A stretch of DNA of 33,037 nt, taken from the NCBI GenBank assembly GCA_964556885.1, contig CAZKYP010000008.1, forward strand, positions 1 to 33,037, in the 5' to 3' direction. Both the position numbers and the translations under genes were made by a program. The notes under the pieces are model-generated. The model was given only the letters and a program-made list of their open reading frames with translations. It was not told the origin of the DNA and made no database searches. Shown here piece after piece: positions 25,025 to 33,010 of this stretch. Each line of letters begins with the position of its first letter. Position 1 is the stretch's first letter. Source of the stretch: CAZKYP01 sp964556885. Its GTDB lineage: Bacteria > Planctomycetota > Phycisphaerae > Sedimentisphaerales > Anaerobacaceae.

Positions 25025-25699
25025 ATGGCAAAAAGACTTAATTTAACATCCAACCAAACAATCGTCTTTATTGGTGATAGTATAACAGACGCCGGCAGAC
25101 TCGAAAAGGCTTATATGCCGCTCGGATATGGTTACGTACATTTTGTTGCAAACTGGCTTTTAGCACAATATCCCGAACTAAATCTTAACATCATCAATAC
25201 GGGCGTAAGTGGAAATACAATTAGGGATTTGAAACGCAGATGGGAAAAAGATTGTCTTAATCATAAGCCGGAGATATTAAGCGTTATGATTGGAATAAAC
25301 GACGTTTGCCGTCAATACAATAACAGGCTCAATGATGCCGTACTTCACGATGAATATGAATTAACATACAAACAGTTACTTTCACAGATAAAGAATAATT
25401 TTAACTGTCAACTGGTGTTAATGGAACCTTTCCTGTTATGCGACAATAAGGAAAATCCTGTTTATAATACTCTTAAAGACTATATCGACACGGTAGACGA
25501 CCTGGCGAAACAATTCGACGCCATACTTGTTCCGCTGCAAAAAACGATAGATAAAAAAATAAAAACAATTTCACCTCAACTTTGGTCGAATGACATGGTT
25601 CATCCTTTCCTCTGGGCGCATGCATGGATTGCAAAACGCTGGCTCGAAGCAACAGAACAATTCGTAGAAAGTGACATGAAAAAAAATTTTACATCGTAG
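25025..25699 (+). CDS. SGNH/GDSL-family hydrolase
   Basis: 224 aa from ATG 25025; an in-frame TTG at 25019 adds two residues. Block I FIGDSITD gives nucleophile S19. Block II is GVSGNT (G63), block III GIND (N92), and block V DMVHP supplies D190 and H193 of the catalytic triad. No signal peptide is seen, so it is probably cytoplasmic. The layout resembles the short rhamnogalacturonan-acetylesterase/acyl-esterase type of SGNH enzymes, which often deacetylate sugars, but the substrate cannot be told. The ribosome site is weak. It stands alone between the toxin pair and nrdJ. Confidence 0.85.
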   Translation: MAKRLNLTSNQTIVFIGDSITDAGRLEKAYMPLGYGYVHFVANWLLAQYPELNLNIINTGVSGNTIRDLKRRWEKDCLNHKPEILSVMIGINDVCRQYNNRLNDAVLHDEYELTYKQLLSQIKNNFNCQLVLMEPFLLCDNKENPVYNTLKDYIDTVDDLAKQFDAILVPLQKTIDKKIKTISPQLWSNDMVHPFLWAHAWIAKRWLEATEQFVESDMKKNFTS

Positions 25700-25817
25700 A
25701 TTCAGTAACAACAAGGGTTAAGACAAACATGCAGAGAACTGTTCAGAATTTTTCCAATTTTCGTCTTTACACTTTATTAATATTTCATTAATTTGCCGAT
25801 AGAGTTTTAGTGGGTTG

Positions 25818-25865
25818 CACTACTATATCTGGCTTAGTTCCCAGTTATTTAACTATATATTGTGG
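25818..25865 (+). promoter_or_regulatory. NrdR box (strong) with a degenerate partner site
   Basis: TAACTATATATTGTGG at 25850-25865 matches 13 of 16 positions of the NrdR box consensus ACACWATATATWGTGT, including the whole core. A poor second match with a CTATATC core lies at 25818-25833, 32 nt upstream centre to centre, about three helical turns, as is usual for paired NrdR sites. NrdR represses ribonucleotide reductase genes when dATP/ATP is high. The promoter probably overlaps these boxes, since the strong box itself contains TATATT. Confidence 0.7.
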
Positions 25866-25924
25866 TGTCGTTATCTTCTCAATAATTCGTTTTAAGGCGT
25901 TGGAATTCGCTGGGAGGCATTTAA

Positions 25925-28900
25925 ATGACGCAGTCGCAAGGAAGCATAACATCGTATAGATTCGATCCTGAGAATCCCTTCAGAACCAGACAATCAAAGT
26001 CCGAACCGGCTGCAAATCAACACGAAACAAAAGGTCTGCAAATAAAGCACTTCTTTTCGATACCGGGCGTACATCCTTTCGAACAGCTCGAATGGGAATC
26101 ACGTTCGGCCAAAATCACCGGCGACAACGGACAGGTGGTATTCGAGCAGGACAATATTGAAACGCCGGTATCCTGGAGCCAATTGGCAACAAAGGTTGTT
26201 GCGAGCAAATATTTCTATGGCGATATCGAGACCGGCCAGCGAGAGAACTCGGTAAAGCAGCTTGTCCACCGTGTTTGCAGGGCAATCACCAGCAGGGGTC
26301 TCAAAGACGGTTACTTCGCAAGCGACCAGGACGCTGAAATCTTTTACAACGAGCTTACCTGGCTTTGTGTGAATCAATACGGTTCGTTTAACTCGCCGGT
26401 CTGGTTCAACGTCGGTTTGTGGGACGTTTACGGTATTACCGGCGGTCAGCATAATTACCGCTGGGACTTAAAAAGAAAAGAAGCCGCTCTCAACACGAAC
26501 AGTTACGAATTCCCACAGGCGTCCGCCTGTTTTATCCAGTCGGTTAAGGACTCCATGCAGGACATTATGCGTCTGGCTACAAGCGAGGCGATGCTGTTCA
26601 AGCACGGCTCCGGAACGGGAACCGACTTATCAACACTGAGAAGCAGCAAAGAGAAACTTTCCGGCGGCGGCAAGCCTTCCGGGCCGCTCAGCTTCATGCG
26701 GGTCTACGATCAGATAGCGGCGGTCATTAAATCCGGCGGCAAGACGCGCCGGGCGGCCAAGATGCAATCGTTAAAGGTTACCCATCCTGACATAAAAGAA
26801 TTTATCACCTGCAAGACCGAGGAAGAGAAAAAGGCATGGGCGCTTATCGAGGCCGGCTACGACGGAGATTATAACAACCAGGCGTACAACAGCGTAATGT
26901 TCCAGAACTCCAACCTTTCCGTTCGCGTAACCGACGAATTCATGCATGCGGTCGAAAAAGACGCCACATGGACGACTTACGCGGTTACCACGGGCGATAA
27001 AATGGAAGAGCATTCGGCGAGAGAGTTGATGAACCTGATAGCCGAAGGCACAAGGATATGCGGCGATCCGGGCGTTCAATATCACAGTACGATAAACCGC
27101 TGGCACACCTGCCCTAATTCCGGACCTATCAACGCGTCGAATCCATGCAGCGAATATATGTTCTTAGACGATTCGGCCTGCAACCTGGCATCTCTGAACC
27201 TGATGAAATTCCGCAAGGAAGACGGGACTTTCGATATAGAATCCTTCAAAAAGGCCATCCGGCTGTTCATTATAGCCCAGGAGATACTGGTCGACAACGG
27301 CAGCTATCCCGATGCGCCGATCGCCATCAACAGCCACCTGTTTAGGCCGCTCGGTCTGGGTTTTGCCAACCTCGGCTCGCTAATCATGTCTCTGGCGCTT
27401 GCATACGATTCCGACCAGGCAAGGGCTATCGCCGGGGCCATCAGTGCTGTTATGACGGGTACCGCCTACTCGGCAAGTGCGGAATTAGCCGAGATTAAAG
27501 GGACCTTCGAGCGGTTCGAAGAGAATAAAGACCCAATGCTCAAAGTCATTAATATGCACCGAAAGCATGCGTGTGATCTTCCGGAAGCCCATTGTCCGGG
27601 TTATCTGCGAAACGCAGCCAGGGACGCATGGGACCAGGCCCTTGACTCCGGTACAAAGTACGGTTTTCGTAACGCCCAGACCACCGTGCTCGCACCTACA
27701 GGAACGATAGGCTTTATGATGGACTGCGATACGACAGGCGTCGAGCCGGACATAGCATTAGTAAAATACAAACTGCTTGCCGGCGGCGGAATGTTGAAAC
27801 TCGTCAACAGGACCGTACCGATGGCCCTTGAGCGGCTCGGTTACAGCGCAGATGATATCAAGACTATCTGCGATTATATCGATGAAAACGAAACTATTGA
27901 AGGAGCGGAACAACTTACTCGGGCCCATCTGCCCATTTTTGACTGTGCTTTCAAGCCGCGTAACGGTAAAAGAAACATCCATTACATGGCGCACCTTAAA
28001 ATGATAGCGGCCGTTCAGCCGTTCATCTCCGGCGCCATAAGCAAGACCATCAACATGCCGCACGAAAGCACAACCGAAGATATTTCCGCCGCTTATATGG
28101 AAGGCTGGAAGCTCGGCGTCAAAGCTATTGCCATCTATCGCGACGGCTCGAAGAAGCTTCAGCCGGTCTCCACTGAAAAACACAAGGATACCAAGGCCGC
28201 TGTTGATGCGACTCCACCGGCCCGGCCTTTCAGACGCCGGCTGCCGGACACCCGACAAAGCATTACGCACAAATTTTCAGTTGCAGGACATGAAGGCTAC
28301 CTGACGGTGGGGCTATACGAGGACGGTCAGCCTGGTGAGCTGTTTATCACTATGGCCAAGGAGGGCAGCACCGTCGGTGGCCTCATGGATGTTATCGGGA
28401 CCTGCACATCAATGGCGCTTCAGTACGGCGTACCGCTTATTACGCTGGTCGACAAGTTCCGGCACGCCCGATTCGAGCCGTCCGGTATGACATCGAACCG
28501 GGATATCCCGTTTGCCAAGAGCCTTATTGACTATATCTTCTGCTGGCTTGGCTGCCAGTTTATACCCGGCTACGCAGACAAGAATACTCCTAACAGGACG
28601 GGAACCGATTCTGAAAACAAGAATACGACGACCGCCAAGAAATTGGTTGAAAAGACCAAAGACCTGGCACAAAAGATCGCCGAGGTTAAAGGTATAAAGC
28701 GAGAAGTCAAAAAGCCGGAGGAAACAAAACACGTAATCAAGGCAACAAGCTCCTCTTCCAAAGGCAGATTCTCAAATCTTGCCAACCGGATCAGCGCCCT
28801 TGTCGGTGCGGCGGTTACGGACGAAGAAGGAATGTTACAGGCCGAAGCCAAGATTATGGAGCAGTTCAACACGCAGTTCGCCCATTTCCCGGACGATGCG

Positions 28901-28990
28901 CCTGCCTGCGATATCTGCGGCTCGATTACCGTCCGCAACGGAACATGCTATAAATGCTACAACTGCGGCAATTCCATGGGCTGTTCGTAG
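25925..28990 (+). CDS. nrdJ: Adenosylcobalamin-dependent (class II) ribonucleotide reductase NrdJ
   Basis: 1021 aa; reduces ribonucleotides to deoxyribonucleotides using a B12-generated thiyl radical, oxygen-independent. The active site is clear: N406-x-C408-x-E410 (NPCSE, with C408 as the radical cysteine), and C202 (QASACF) with C419 (SACNLASLN) as the redox pair. FNSPVWFN (155-162) and LAPTGTIGF are family signatures. A TSCPD-type domain lies at about 770-880. The C terminus carries CDICG...CYKCYNCGNSMGCS, the mobile, zinc-ribbon-like cysteines that re-reduce the active site. No N-terminal ATP-cone and no intein are seen. GGGAGG (25912-25917) 7 nt upstream fixes the start. A NrdR box lies upstream and a terminator downstream, so it is a single-gene unit. 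Confidence 0.95.
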   Translation: MTQSQGSITSYRFDPENPFRTRQSKSEPAANQHETKGLQIKHFFSIPGVHPFEQLEWESRSAKITGDNGQVVFEQDNIETPVSWSQLATKVVASKYFYGDIETGQRENSVKQLVHRVCRAITSRGLKDGYFASDQDAEIFYNELTWLCVNQYGSFNSPVWFNVGLWDVYGITGGQHNYRWDLKRKEAALNTNSYEFPQASACFIQSVKDSMQDIMRLATSEAMLFKHGSGTGTDLSTLRSSKEKLSGGGKPSGPLSFMRVYDQIAAVIKSGGKTRRAAKMQSLKVTHPDIKEFITCKTEEEKKAWALIEAGYDGDYNNQAYNSVMFQNSNLSVRVTDEFMHAVEKDATWTTYAVTTGDKMEEHSARELMNLIAEGTRICGDPGVQYHSTINRWHTCPNSGPINASNPCSEYMFLDDSACNLASLNLMKFRKEDGTFDIESFKKAIRLFIIAQEILVDNGSYPDAPIAINSHLFRPLGLGFANLGSLIMSLALAYDSDQARAIAGAISAVMTGTAYSASAELAEIKGTFERFEENKDPMLKVINMHRKHACDLPEAHCPGYLRNAARDAWDQALDSGTKYGFRNAQTTVLAPTGTIGFMMDCDTTGVEPDIALVKYKLLAGGGMLKLVNRTVPMALERLGYSADDIKTICDYIDENETIEGAEQLTRAHLPIFDCAFKPRNGKRNIHYMAHLKMIAAVQPFISGAISKTINMPHESTTEDISAAYMEGWKLGVKAIAIYRDGSKKLQPVSTEKHKDTKAAVDATPPARPFRRRLPDTRQSITHKFSVAGHEGYLTVGLYEDGQPGELFITMAKEGSTVGGLMDVIGTCTSMALQYGVPLITLVDKFRHARFEPSGMTSNRDIPFAKSLIDYIFCWLGCQFIPGYADKNTPNRTGTDSENKNTTTAKKLVEKTKDLAQKIAEVKGIKREVKKPEETKHVIKATSSSSKGRFSNLANRISALVGAAVTDEEGMLQAEAKIMEQFNTQFAHFPDDAPACDICGSITVRNGTCYKCYNCGNSMGCS

Positions 28991-29002
28991 GATTTAATAT
29001 TC

Positions 29003-29065
29003 AATCTCGATTATCAACGGATTGGCTATCGAGATTCCCCGGAAAATCACCGGCAGGTTTTTTTT
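29003..29065 (+). terminator. Probable intrinsic terminator of nrdJ
   Basis: A first hairpin pairs AATCTCGAT (29003-29011) with ATCGAGATT (29028-29036). A second, CCCCGG-AAAATCA-CCGG(CA)GG (29037-29057), is followed at once by eight T (29058-29065). It lies 12 nt after the nrdJ stop. The second stem has a 2-nt bulge. The rest of 28991-29296 is AT-rich leader of the next gene. Confidence 0.6.
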
Positions 29066-29161
29066 GTTTATAAGATCCCGTAATATTATTAGTAATCTAC
29101 AAGTTATCCTCTCTGCCCCCCGAATTGTGACTTAAGTTCCGGCATATTTCGGTATTTGTGC

Positions 29162-29189
29162 TAAAGTCCCCGCGAAAACAAATCGAAAA
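29162..29189 (+). promoter_or_regulatory. Weak sigma-28 (FliA)-like promoter candidate
   Basis: TAAAG (29162-29166), a 15-nt spacer and ATCGAAAA (29182-29189), which matches GCCGATAA at 5 of 8. It is upstream of a CheY-like gene. Only a suggestion. Confidence 0.2.
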
Positions 29190-29296
29190 AGGAATAGGTT
29201 CTCGCAACTTTAGACGATTTAAACATATAAAAATCGATATCCGCATCTTTGGGGGCGATATAGTAAATACTCATCCTTCGGGGAAAGTAACAACTT

Positions 29297-29671
29297 ATGG
29301 CTAAATCACTGATGATTGTGGACGATTCGGCCGCAATCAGGAAAATCACAAAACGAATAGTACACAGGACCGAGATTAAATTCGACAAAATTCACGAGGC
29401 CGAAAGCGGCAAAGAAGTCCTCGCAAAACTCAGGCTCTCGCCCGTCGATATTATCCTGTGCGATATCAATATGCCCAAGATAAACGGCCCGGAGCTTCTA
29501 AAAAAGATACGTGAGCTGCCCGGCTGTGCAGACACAAAAATAATCATAGTATCAACAGACAATACGAACGACGTCATCGACAATATGCTGTCAATCGGGG
29601 CCGATAACCATATATCAAAACCCTTCACGCCGGAAAAACTTAAAAATATTCTAATTCCGTATGTCACTTAG
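29297..29671 (+). CDS. Stand-alone CheY-like response-regulator receiver
   Basis: 124 aa, one receiver domain and no output domain. Acidic pair D9-D10, phospho-acceptor D56 (LCDINMP), switch T87 (VSTD) and K108 (SKPF) are all present, so it should be phosphorylated by a histidine kinase. Single receivers act by protein-protein contact, as in motor control by CheY, or as phosphorelay intermediates. No kinase or chemotaxis gene is in the window, so the partner is unknown. GGGGAAAG lies about 10 nt before the ATG. A6T6 directly follows the stop. The 290 nt to the next gene (29672-29961) are AT-rich with no gene, structured element or convincing promoter that I can support. Confidence 0.9.
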   Translation: MAKSLMIVDDSAAIRKITKRIVHRTEIKFDKIHEAESGKEVLAKLRLSPVDIILCDINMPKINGPELLKKIRELPGCADTKIIIVSTDNTNDVIDNMLSIGADNHISKPFTPEKLKNILIPYVT

Positions 29672-29961
29672 AAAAAATTTTTTCGCCGCCTCAAACAATA
29701 AAAAAATACAATATTCGCAAGGAAACTTTGTATATATAGGACCCACGCCCATCTATAAGCAATAGACACCAAAGAGGTTGCATGAACTTCCAAACATAAG
29801 TGCCACAACGATAGTATATCTACTGTTAAGATTGATGAGAAAATGCAAGGTGATGAAAAGACCGCGAATTTTTTAGTCAATTCGAATCATTTTCATACCG
29901 ATAATACAGCAGTGCAGAAGGTGTGCGCTGTGAATACATACAGGATTGAGAGGGCTTATAG

Positions 29962-31998
29962 ATGAAAATATTAAAAGCAGTATTACTTGTTCTTATCCTT
30001 CTGTTCGCCGCCAAAGCAATTGGCGCCCGGCATCTGACCGTCAACGGGAATTCGGTCGATTCGATTACCCTGCAGGCGGGCCGGTCGTGCACCATAGAAG
30101 TCGTCTCGGACGATTCCAAATCCTATAAAGGATACGCGGGTTTCAGCGATTCCGAGATACTCGGTATGATTTCACATCTTCAGACAATGACTGAGGCGGG
30201 CAGCTCCGCAGAAACTTTTCCCTACGACTCAGATGCCTTTTGTGGTTACTATATATATGCAACAGGACGGGCCTTGTCCGTAATACCGGGAGTACATTTC
30301 ATTTTCCAGTACAATGCCCAATACGCAGGTGAAACCGACCTGATATTATACAATGAGACCTTCATGACTATAGAGGATTCCGTGCACATAACAATTTCTG
30401 CCGAGGATGAAAAAAACGCTTTTACCTATCAGGGACACCTTAGTGACGCGGATGACGTTGCAGAAGGCATTTACGACCTTACGTTCAGTCTTTACGATTC
30501 AGCCGAAGCCGGTACACAACTGTCGAACACAATCCAAATAGACAACTTATATATAACAAACGGCTACATTAGTGTACAACTGGCTTTCGAAGGAATCGAA
30601 TCCGGCCTGTTCGACGGCAATCCCCGATGGCTGGAAATCGGCATACGGGACGGTGATCTTGATTTGACAAAAGAATATACGATTCTCTCGCCGAGGCAGA
30701 AGATTACACCAGTTCCTTATGCACTCTATGCCGCATCAGGCACACCCGGTCCGGCCGGGCCGCAGGGGCCGCAGGGTCCACAGGGGCCAAGGGGTTATAC
30801 AGGTCCATCCGGACCGGCAGGACCGCAGGGACTTCAGGGCAAAACAGGACCGATGGGACTACAGGGGCCGCAGGGTGAAAGGGGCAACACCGGTCCCACC
30901 GGACCGATGGGACCACAAGGTCCGGCCGGTGAAACACCCTGGCGATTAAATGGCTTGAGCACTTTTTACAACAACGGTTATGTAGGCATAGGCACACAAA
31001 ATCCGACAAGTAAACTTCACATATACGATAGTATCACAAATGCATGGCTGGGTGTCGAAAGCAGCAGCGGTAACGCAGGTATCATACTTGAGCAGTCGGG
31101 CTCCTCACCCGGAAAATGGGCCATCCTCTCAACGCCTTCCGACGGCAGCCTTAGAATCCGCCAGATGCTTTACGGAACAATCCCGTTTGCGATAGATAAA
31201 AATGGCAACATCGGCGTTGGAACAACAACGCCGGCTGTAAAATTAGACGTTGCAGGTGACATTGCGGTCAACGGACAAACGGTAATAAGCAGCTCGGGCA
31301 AGTGGGTCGGCGACATGACAGGTATGCAGGGCCAATCGGGCGAATCACTCTGGAAGCTAAACGATTCCAAAATATTCTACAACGACGGCAATGTCGGCAT
31401 AGGGACGACGAATCCGCTCGAAAAACTGCACGTGGCAGGTACACTCTTTGCCGGGGCGGGGACAGGTTACGGTATTAAAATAGACGGCCCACGTATCAGC
31501 CTGGTCTCGGCGGCAAACATGTCCCCTCTAACCAAGAATATCGTAAATCCACCGACGACGACAAACCTCGTGTTCAGGACCCCGCCGCAATCGGAAGTCA
31601 TCTTCGATACCGAATCATCTGAAAGGATGAGAATCACAAAAGACGGCAACGTCGGTATCGGGACAAGCAATCCTGCGTATAAATTAGATGTCGAAGGCAG
31701 CATACAGGCAAAAGAATACCATACAGGTGACATCTTCTTCCAGAAGGACGGCGAAAAATTGTGGAGAATGTTCGAAGACGAAAACGGCTTATATGTCGAG
31801 CGCCTTAGAAGCAATCTGGTTTATCGATTTGTTCTTCAGGAAGTAAATGATTCGACAAAGCTTGAAAACACCGACAGTCTCAAAAAGGAGATACAGGACC
31901 TTCGTAGCGAAAATGATTTACTAAAACAAAGGCTCGAAGCACTTGAGCGAATCGTCGGGCAAAACGCTTCCGCCTCTGTTGCGGAGACCAAACAATGA
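29962..31998 (+). CDS. Secreted collagen-like, fibre-type surface protein
   Basis: 678 aa. A signal peptide covers 1-22 (AIGA-RH). Residues 25-145 form an unassigned N-terminal domain. Residues 152-258 match a segment common in exported planctomycete proteins (FTYQGHLSDA ... SPRQKITPVPYALYA). Residues 260-325 are 22 uninterrupted Gly-X-Y triplets, mostly GPQ, GPA and GPT, which should form a collagen triple helix. Four copies of an NVGIGTxNPxxKLxVxG unit follow (about 338-355, 414-432, 475-493, 561-579), as in trimeric phage tail-fibre-like proteins. A coiled coil at 634-668 (LKKEIQDLRSENDLLKQRLEALERI) ends the chain and could drive trimerisation. There is no chaperone peptidase-type end and no sorting signal that I recognise. 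GAGAGGG is the ribosome site. The stop overlaps the next ATG. Confidence 0.82.
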   Translation: MKILKAVLLVLILLFAAKAIGARHLTVNGNSVDSITLQAGRSCTIEVVSDDSKSYKGYAGFSDSEILGMISHLQTMTEAGSSAETFPYDSDAFCGYYIYATGRALSVIPGVHFIFQYNAQYAGETDLILYNETFMTIEDSVHITISAEDEKNAFTYQGHLSDADDVAEGIYDLTFSLYDSAEAGTQLSNTIQIDNLYITNGYISVQLAFEGIESGLFDGNPRWLEIGIRDGDLDLTKEYTILSPRQKITPVPYALYAASGTPGPAGPQGPQGPQGPRGYTGPSGPAGPQGLQGKTGPMGLQGPQGERGNTGPTGPMGPQGPAGETPWRLNGLSTFYNNGYVGIGTQNPTSKLHIYDSITNAWLGVESSSGNAGIILEQSGSSPGKWAILSTPSDGSLRIRQMLYGTIPFAIDKNGNIGVGTTTPAVKLDVAGDIAVNGQTVISSSGKWVGDMTGMQGQSGESLWKLNDSKIFYNDGNVGIGTTNPLEKLHVAGTLFAGAGTGYGIKIDGPRISLVSAANMSPLTKNIVNPPTTTNLVFRTPPQSEVIFDTESSERMRITKDGNVGIGTSNPAYKLDVEGSIQAKEYHTGDIFFQKDGEKLWRMFEDENGLYVERLRSNLVYRFVLQEVNDSTKLENTDSLKKEIQDLRSENDLLKQRLEALERIVGQNASASVAETKQ

Positions 31999-32582
31999 GC
32001 CATCTGATCAGTAGAGCTTTTGGCGGTTTAAGGTTTTGGCCGGTGTATGTACTCGTTCTTGTCTTTTCGAGTTTGTTACGCGGCGAAGGTCAATACCAAA
32101 TCAACCGGTATACGATTGGCGGAGGCGGCCGGATATGCAGCGGCGGAACATTCACGCTGACCGGCACAATCGGCCAGTCGGACGCCCAGACCATCAGCGG
32201 CGGCAACTTCAAACTGGCCGGAGGATTCCAGCCGGGCTTCATTCTGCCCCAAGGTCCAACCTACACCGGGCCGCATTATGACCAGTGGCTCACAGCAGGC
32301 TCACCCGCCTGCTGGTGTGCCGATTTCAATCCAAGGCAATGCCACGGAGACGTGGATGGCGCCTATCAGGGCGACCAGAAATACTGGGTGTCCACCAACG
32401 ACCTGGACATTTTAATTTCGGCATGGAACAAGCCGCTGAGCTCGCTGAGCGGCAATCAGATTTGCGCCGACTTCGACCATTTGCCGCAGGGCCAGGAGAA
32501 ATACCGCGTCTCGACGAATGACCTGGATATCCTGATTGCTAATTGGAATCTCGCAAGCGGACCGGCCCCGGATTGCCCATAG
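31995..32582 (+). CDS. Secreted protein with two dockerin-like repeats
   Basis: 195 aa; the ATG overlaps the previous stop (ATGA), so translation is coupled to the collagen-like protein. A hydrophobic N terminus (about 12-30) is a signal peptide or anchor. Residues 39-80 are a Gly-rich segment (SGGTFTLTGTIGQSDAQ..GGFQPG) frequently seen at the start of secreted planctomycete proteins. Two repeats follow: CADFN...KYWVSTNDLDILISAWN (108-145) and CADFD...KYRVSTNDLDILIANWN (157-185). They resemble the duplicated calcium-binding loops of dockerins, but the DxDxD loop is only partly kept, so calcium or cohesin binding is unproven. The pair of genes probably makes a surface structure. Confidence 0.72.
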   Translation: MSHLISRAFGGLRFWPVYVLVLVFSSLLRGEGQYQINRYTIGGGGRICSGGTFTLTGTIGQSDAQTISGGNFKLAGGFQPGFILPQGPTYTGPHYDQWLTAGSPACWCADFNPRQCHGDVDGAYQGDQKYWVSTNDLDILISAWNKPLSSLSGNQICADFDHLPQGQEKYRVSTNDLDILIANWNLASGPAPDCP

Positions 32583-32611
32583 GCCTTGAGAATTACCAAC
32601 ACGCCACATTT

Positions 32612-32674
32612 TAAAAACAAGCAAGCCCCTGCCTGCCATCCGCGAGAGAGGTACGGACAAACAAACAGGGGCTT
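32612..32674 (-). terminator. Minus-strand intrinsic terminator
   Basis: Read on the minus strand, AAGCCCCTG (32674-32666) pairs perfectly with CAGGGGCTT (32631-32623). The stem is followed by GCTTGTTTTT. The loop (34 nt) is long but holds a small inner TCCG/CGGA stem. It could also end transcripts coming from the right. Confidence 0.5.
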
Positions 32675-32761
32675 AAAGGGTCATGCGGCCCATGCCGGAG
32701 ACCCGGTTTAAACTCCTTCGAGTAGGTATTCTAAAATGACCCGAGCCTTTGCAGCCCTCGG
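32612..32761 (-). ncRNA. Candidate structured non-coding RNA (minus strand)
   Basis: About 150 GC-rich, base-paired nucleotides inside an otherwise AT-rich, gene-free stretch. Read on the minus strand it begins with CCGAG..CTCGG (32761-32757 with 32745-32741). Then GGGTCAT/ATGACCC (32742-32736 with 32684-32678) encloses ACTC-GAAG-GAGT (32723-32712) and CCGG-GTCT-CCGG (32706-32695). It ends in the terminator at 32674-32612. The first stem shares two bases with the long stem, so the two compete. Two minus-strand promoters lie upstream. No known RNA family was recognised; tRNA, 6S, SRP, tmRNA and RNase P signatures were looked for and not found. Confidence 0.4.
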
Positions 32762-32763
32762 AA

Positions 32764-32792
32764 AATATCTGCTCTGATTCTGCCAATTACAA
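32764..32792 (-). promoter_or_regulatory. Possible proximal minus-strand promoter of the ncRNA candidate
   Basis: On the minus strand: TTGTAA (32792-32787), 17-nt spacer, GATATT (32769-32764); 4 of 6 matches in each box. It would start transcription almost exactly at the first hairpin. Confidence 0.3.
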
Positions 32793-32981
32793 AAGAACAT
32801 AACGCAGGAACCATAAATATATCTATCGACATATACATATAATCATTTCTTCAAATCAAGACTGCAAATTTGAAAATAAAAACCAATCCCCATCCGAAAA
32901 ACATCAATAAATAATTGGCTTATAGCGGGAGATAATTTTGAGAAATATAAATGCCCCCTTCAGCCCCCATCATTAAATATA

Positions 32982-33010
32982 ATTGTACCACATTTTTATG
33001 TTTTTGTCAA
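32982..33010 (-). promoter_or_regulatory. Strong minus-strand sigma-70 promoter
   Basis: On the minus strand: a perfect TTGACA (33010-33005), 17-nt spacer, TACAAT (32987-32982). The predicted start is near 32975. No minus-strand protein gene lies ahead of it before the terminator at 32612. The product would be an RNA of roughly 360 nt, or a leader feeding into antisense of the dockerin-like gene. The stretch 32583-33037 has no coding region that I can support. Confidence 0.7.

Noticed and set aside
25700..25924. Cobalamin riboswitch before nrdJ
   Set aside because: No B12-box-like sequence or supporting stems were seen in the leader. The regulatory signal present is the NrdR box.
30704..31009. 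Pro/Arg-rich frames over the collagen-like repeat
   Set aside because: These are out-of-frame reading of the Gly-X-Y codons; the repeat itself creates long open frames on both strands.
32678..32742. tRNA-like 7-bp closing stem GGGTCAT/ATGACCC
   Set aside because: Neither orientation gives a T arm with TTCRA or a 7-nt anticodon loop. The span of 65 nt is too short and the inner stems do not fit a cloverleaf.
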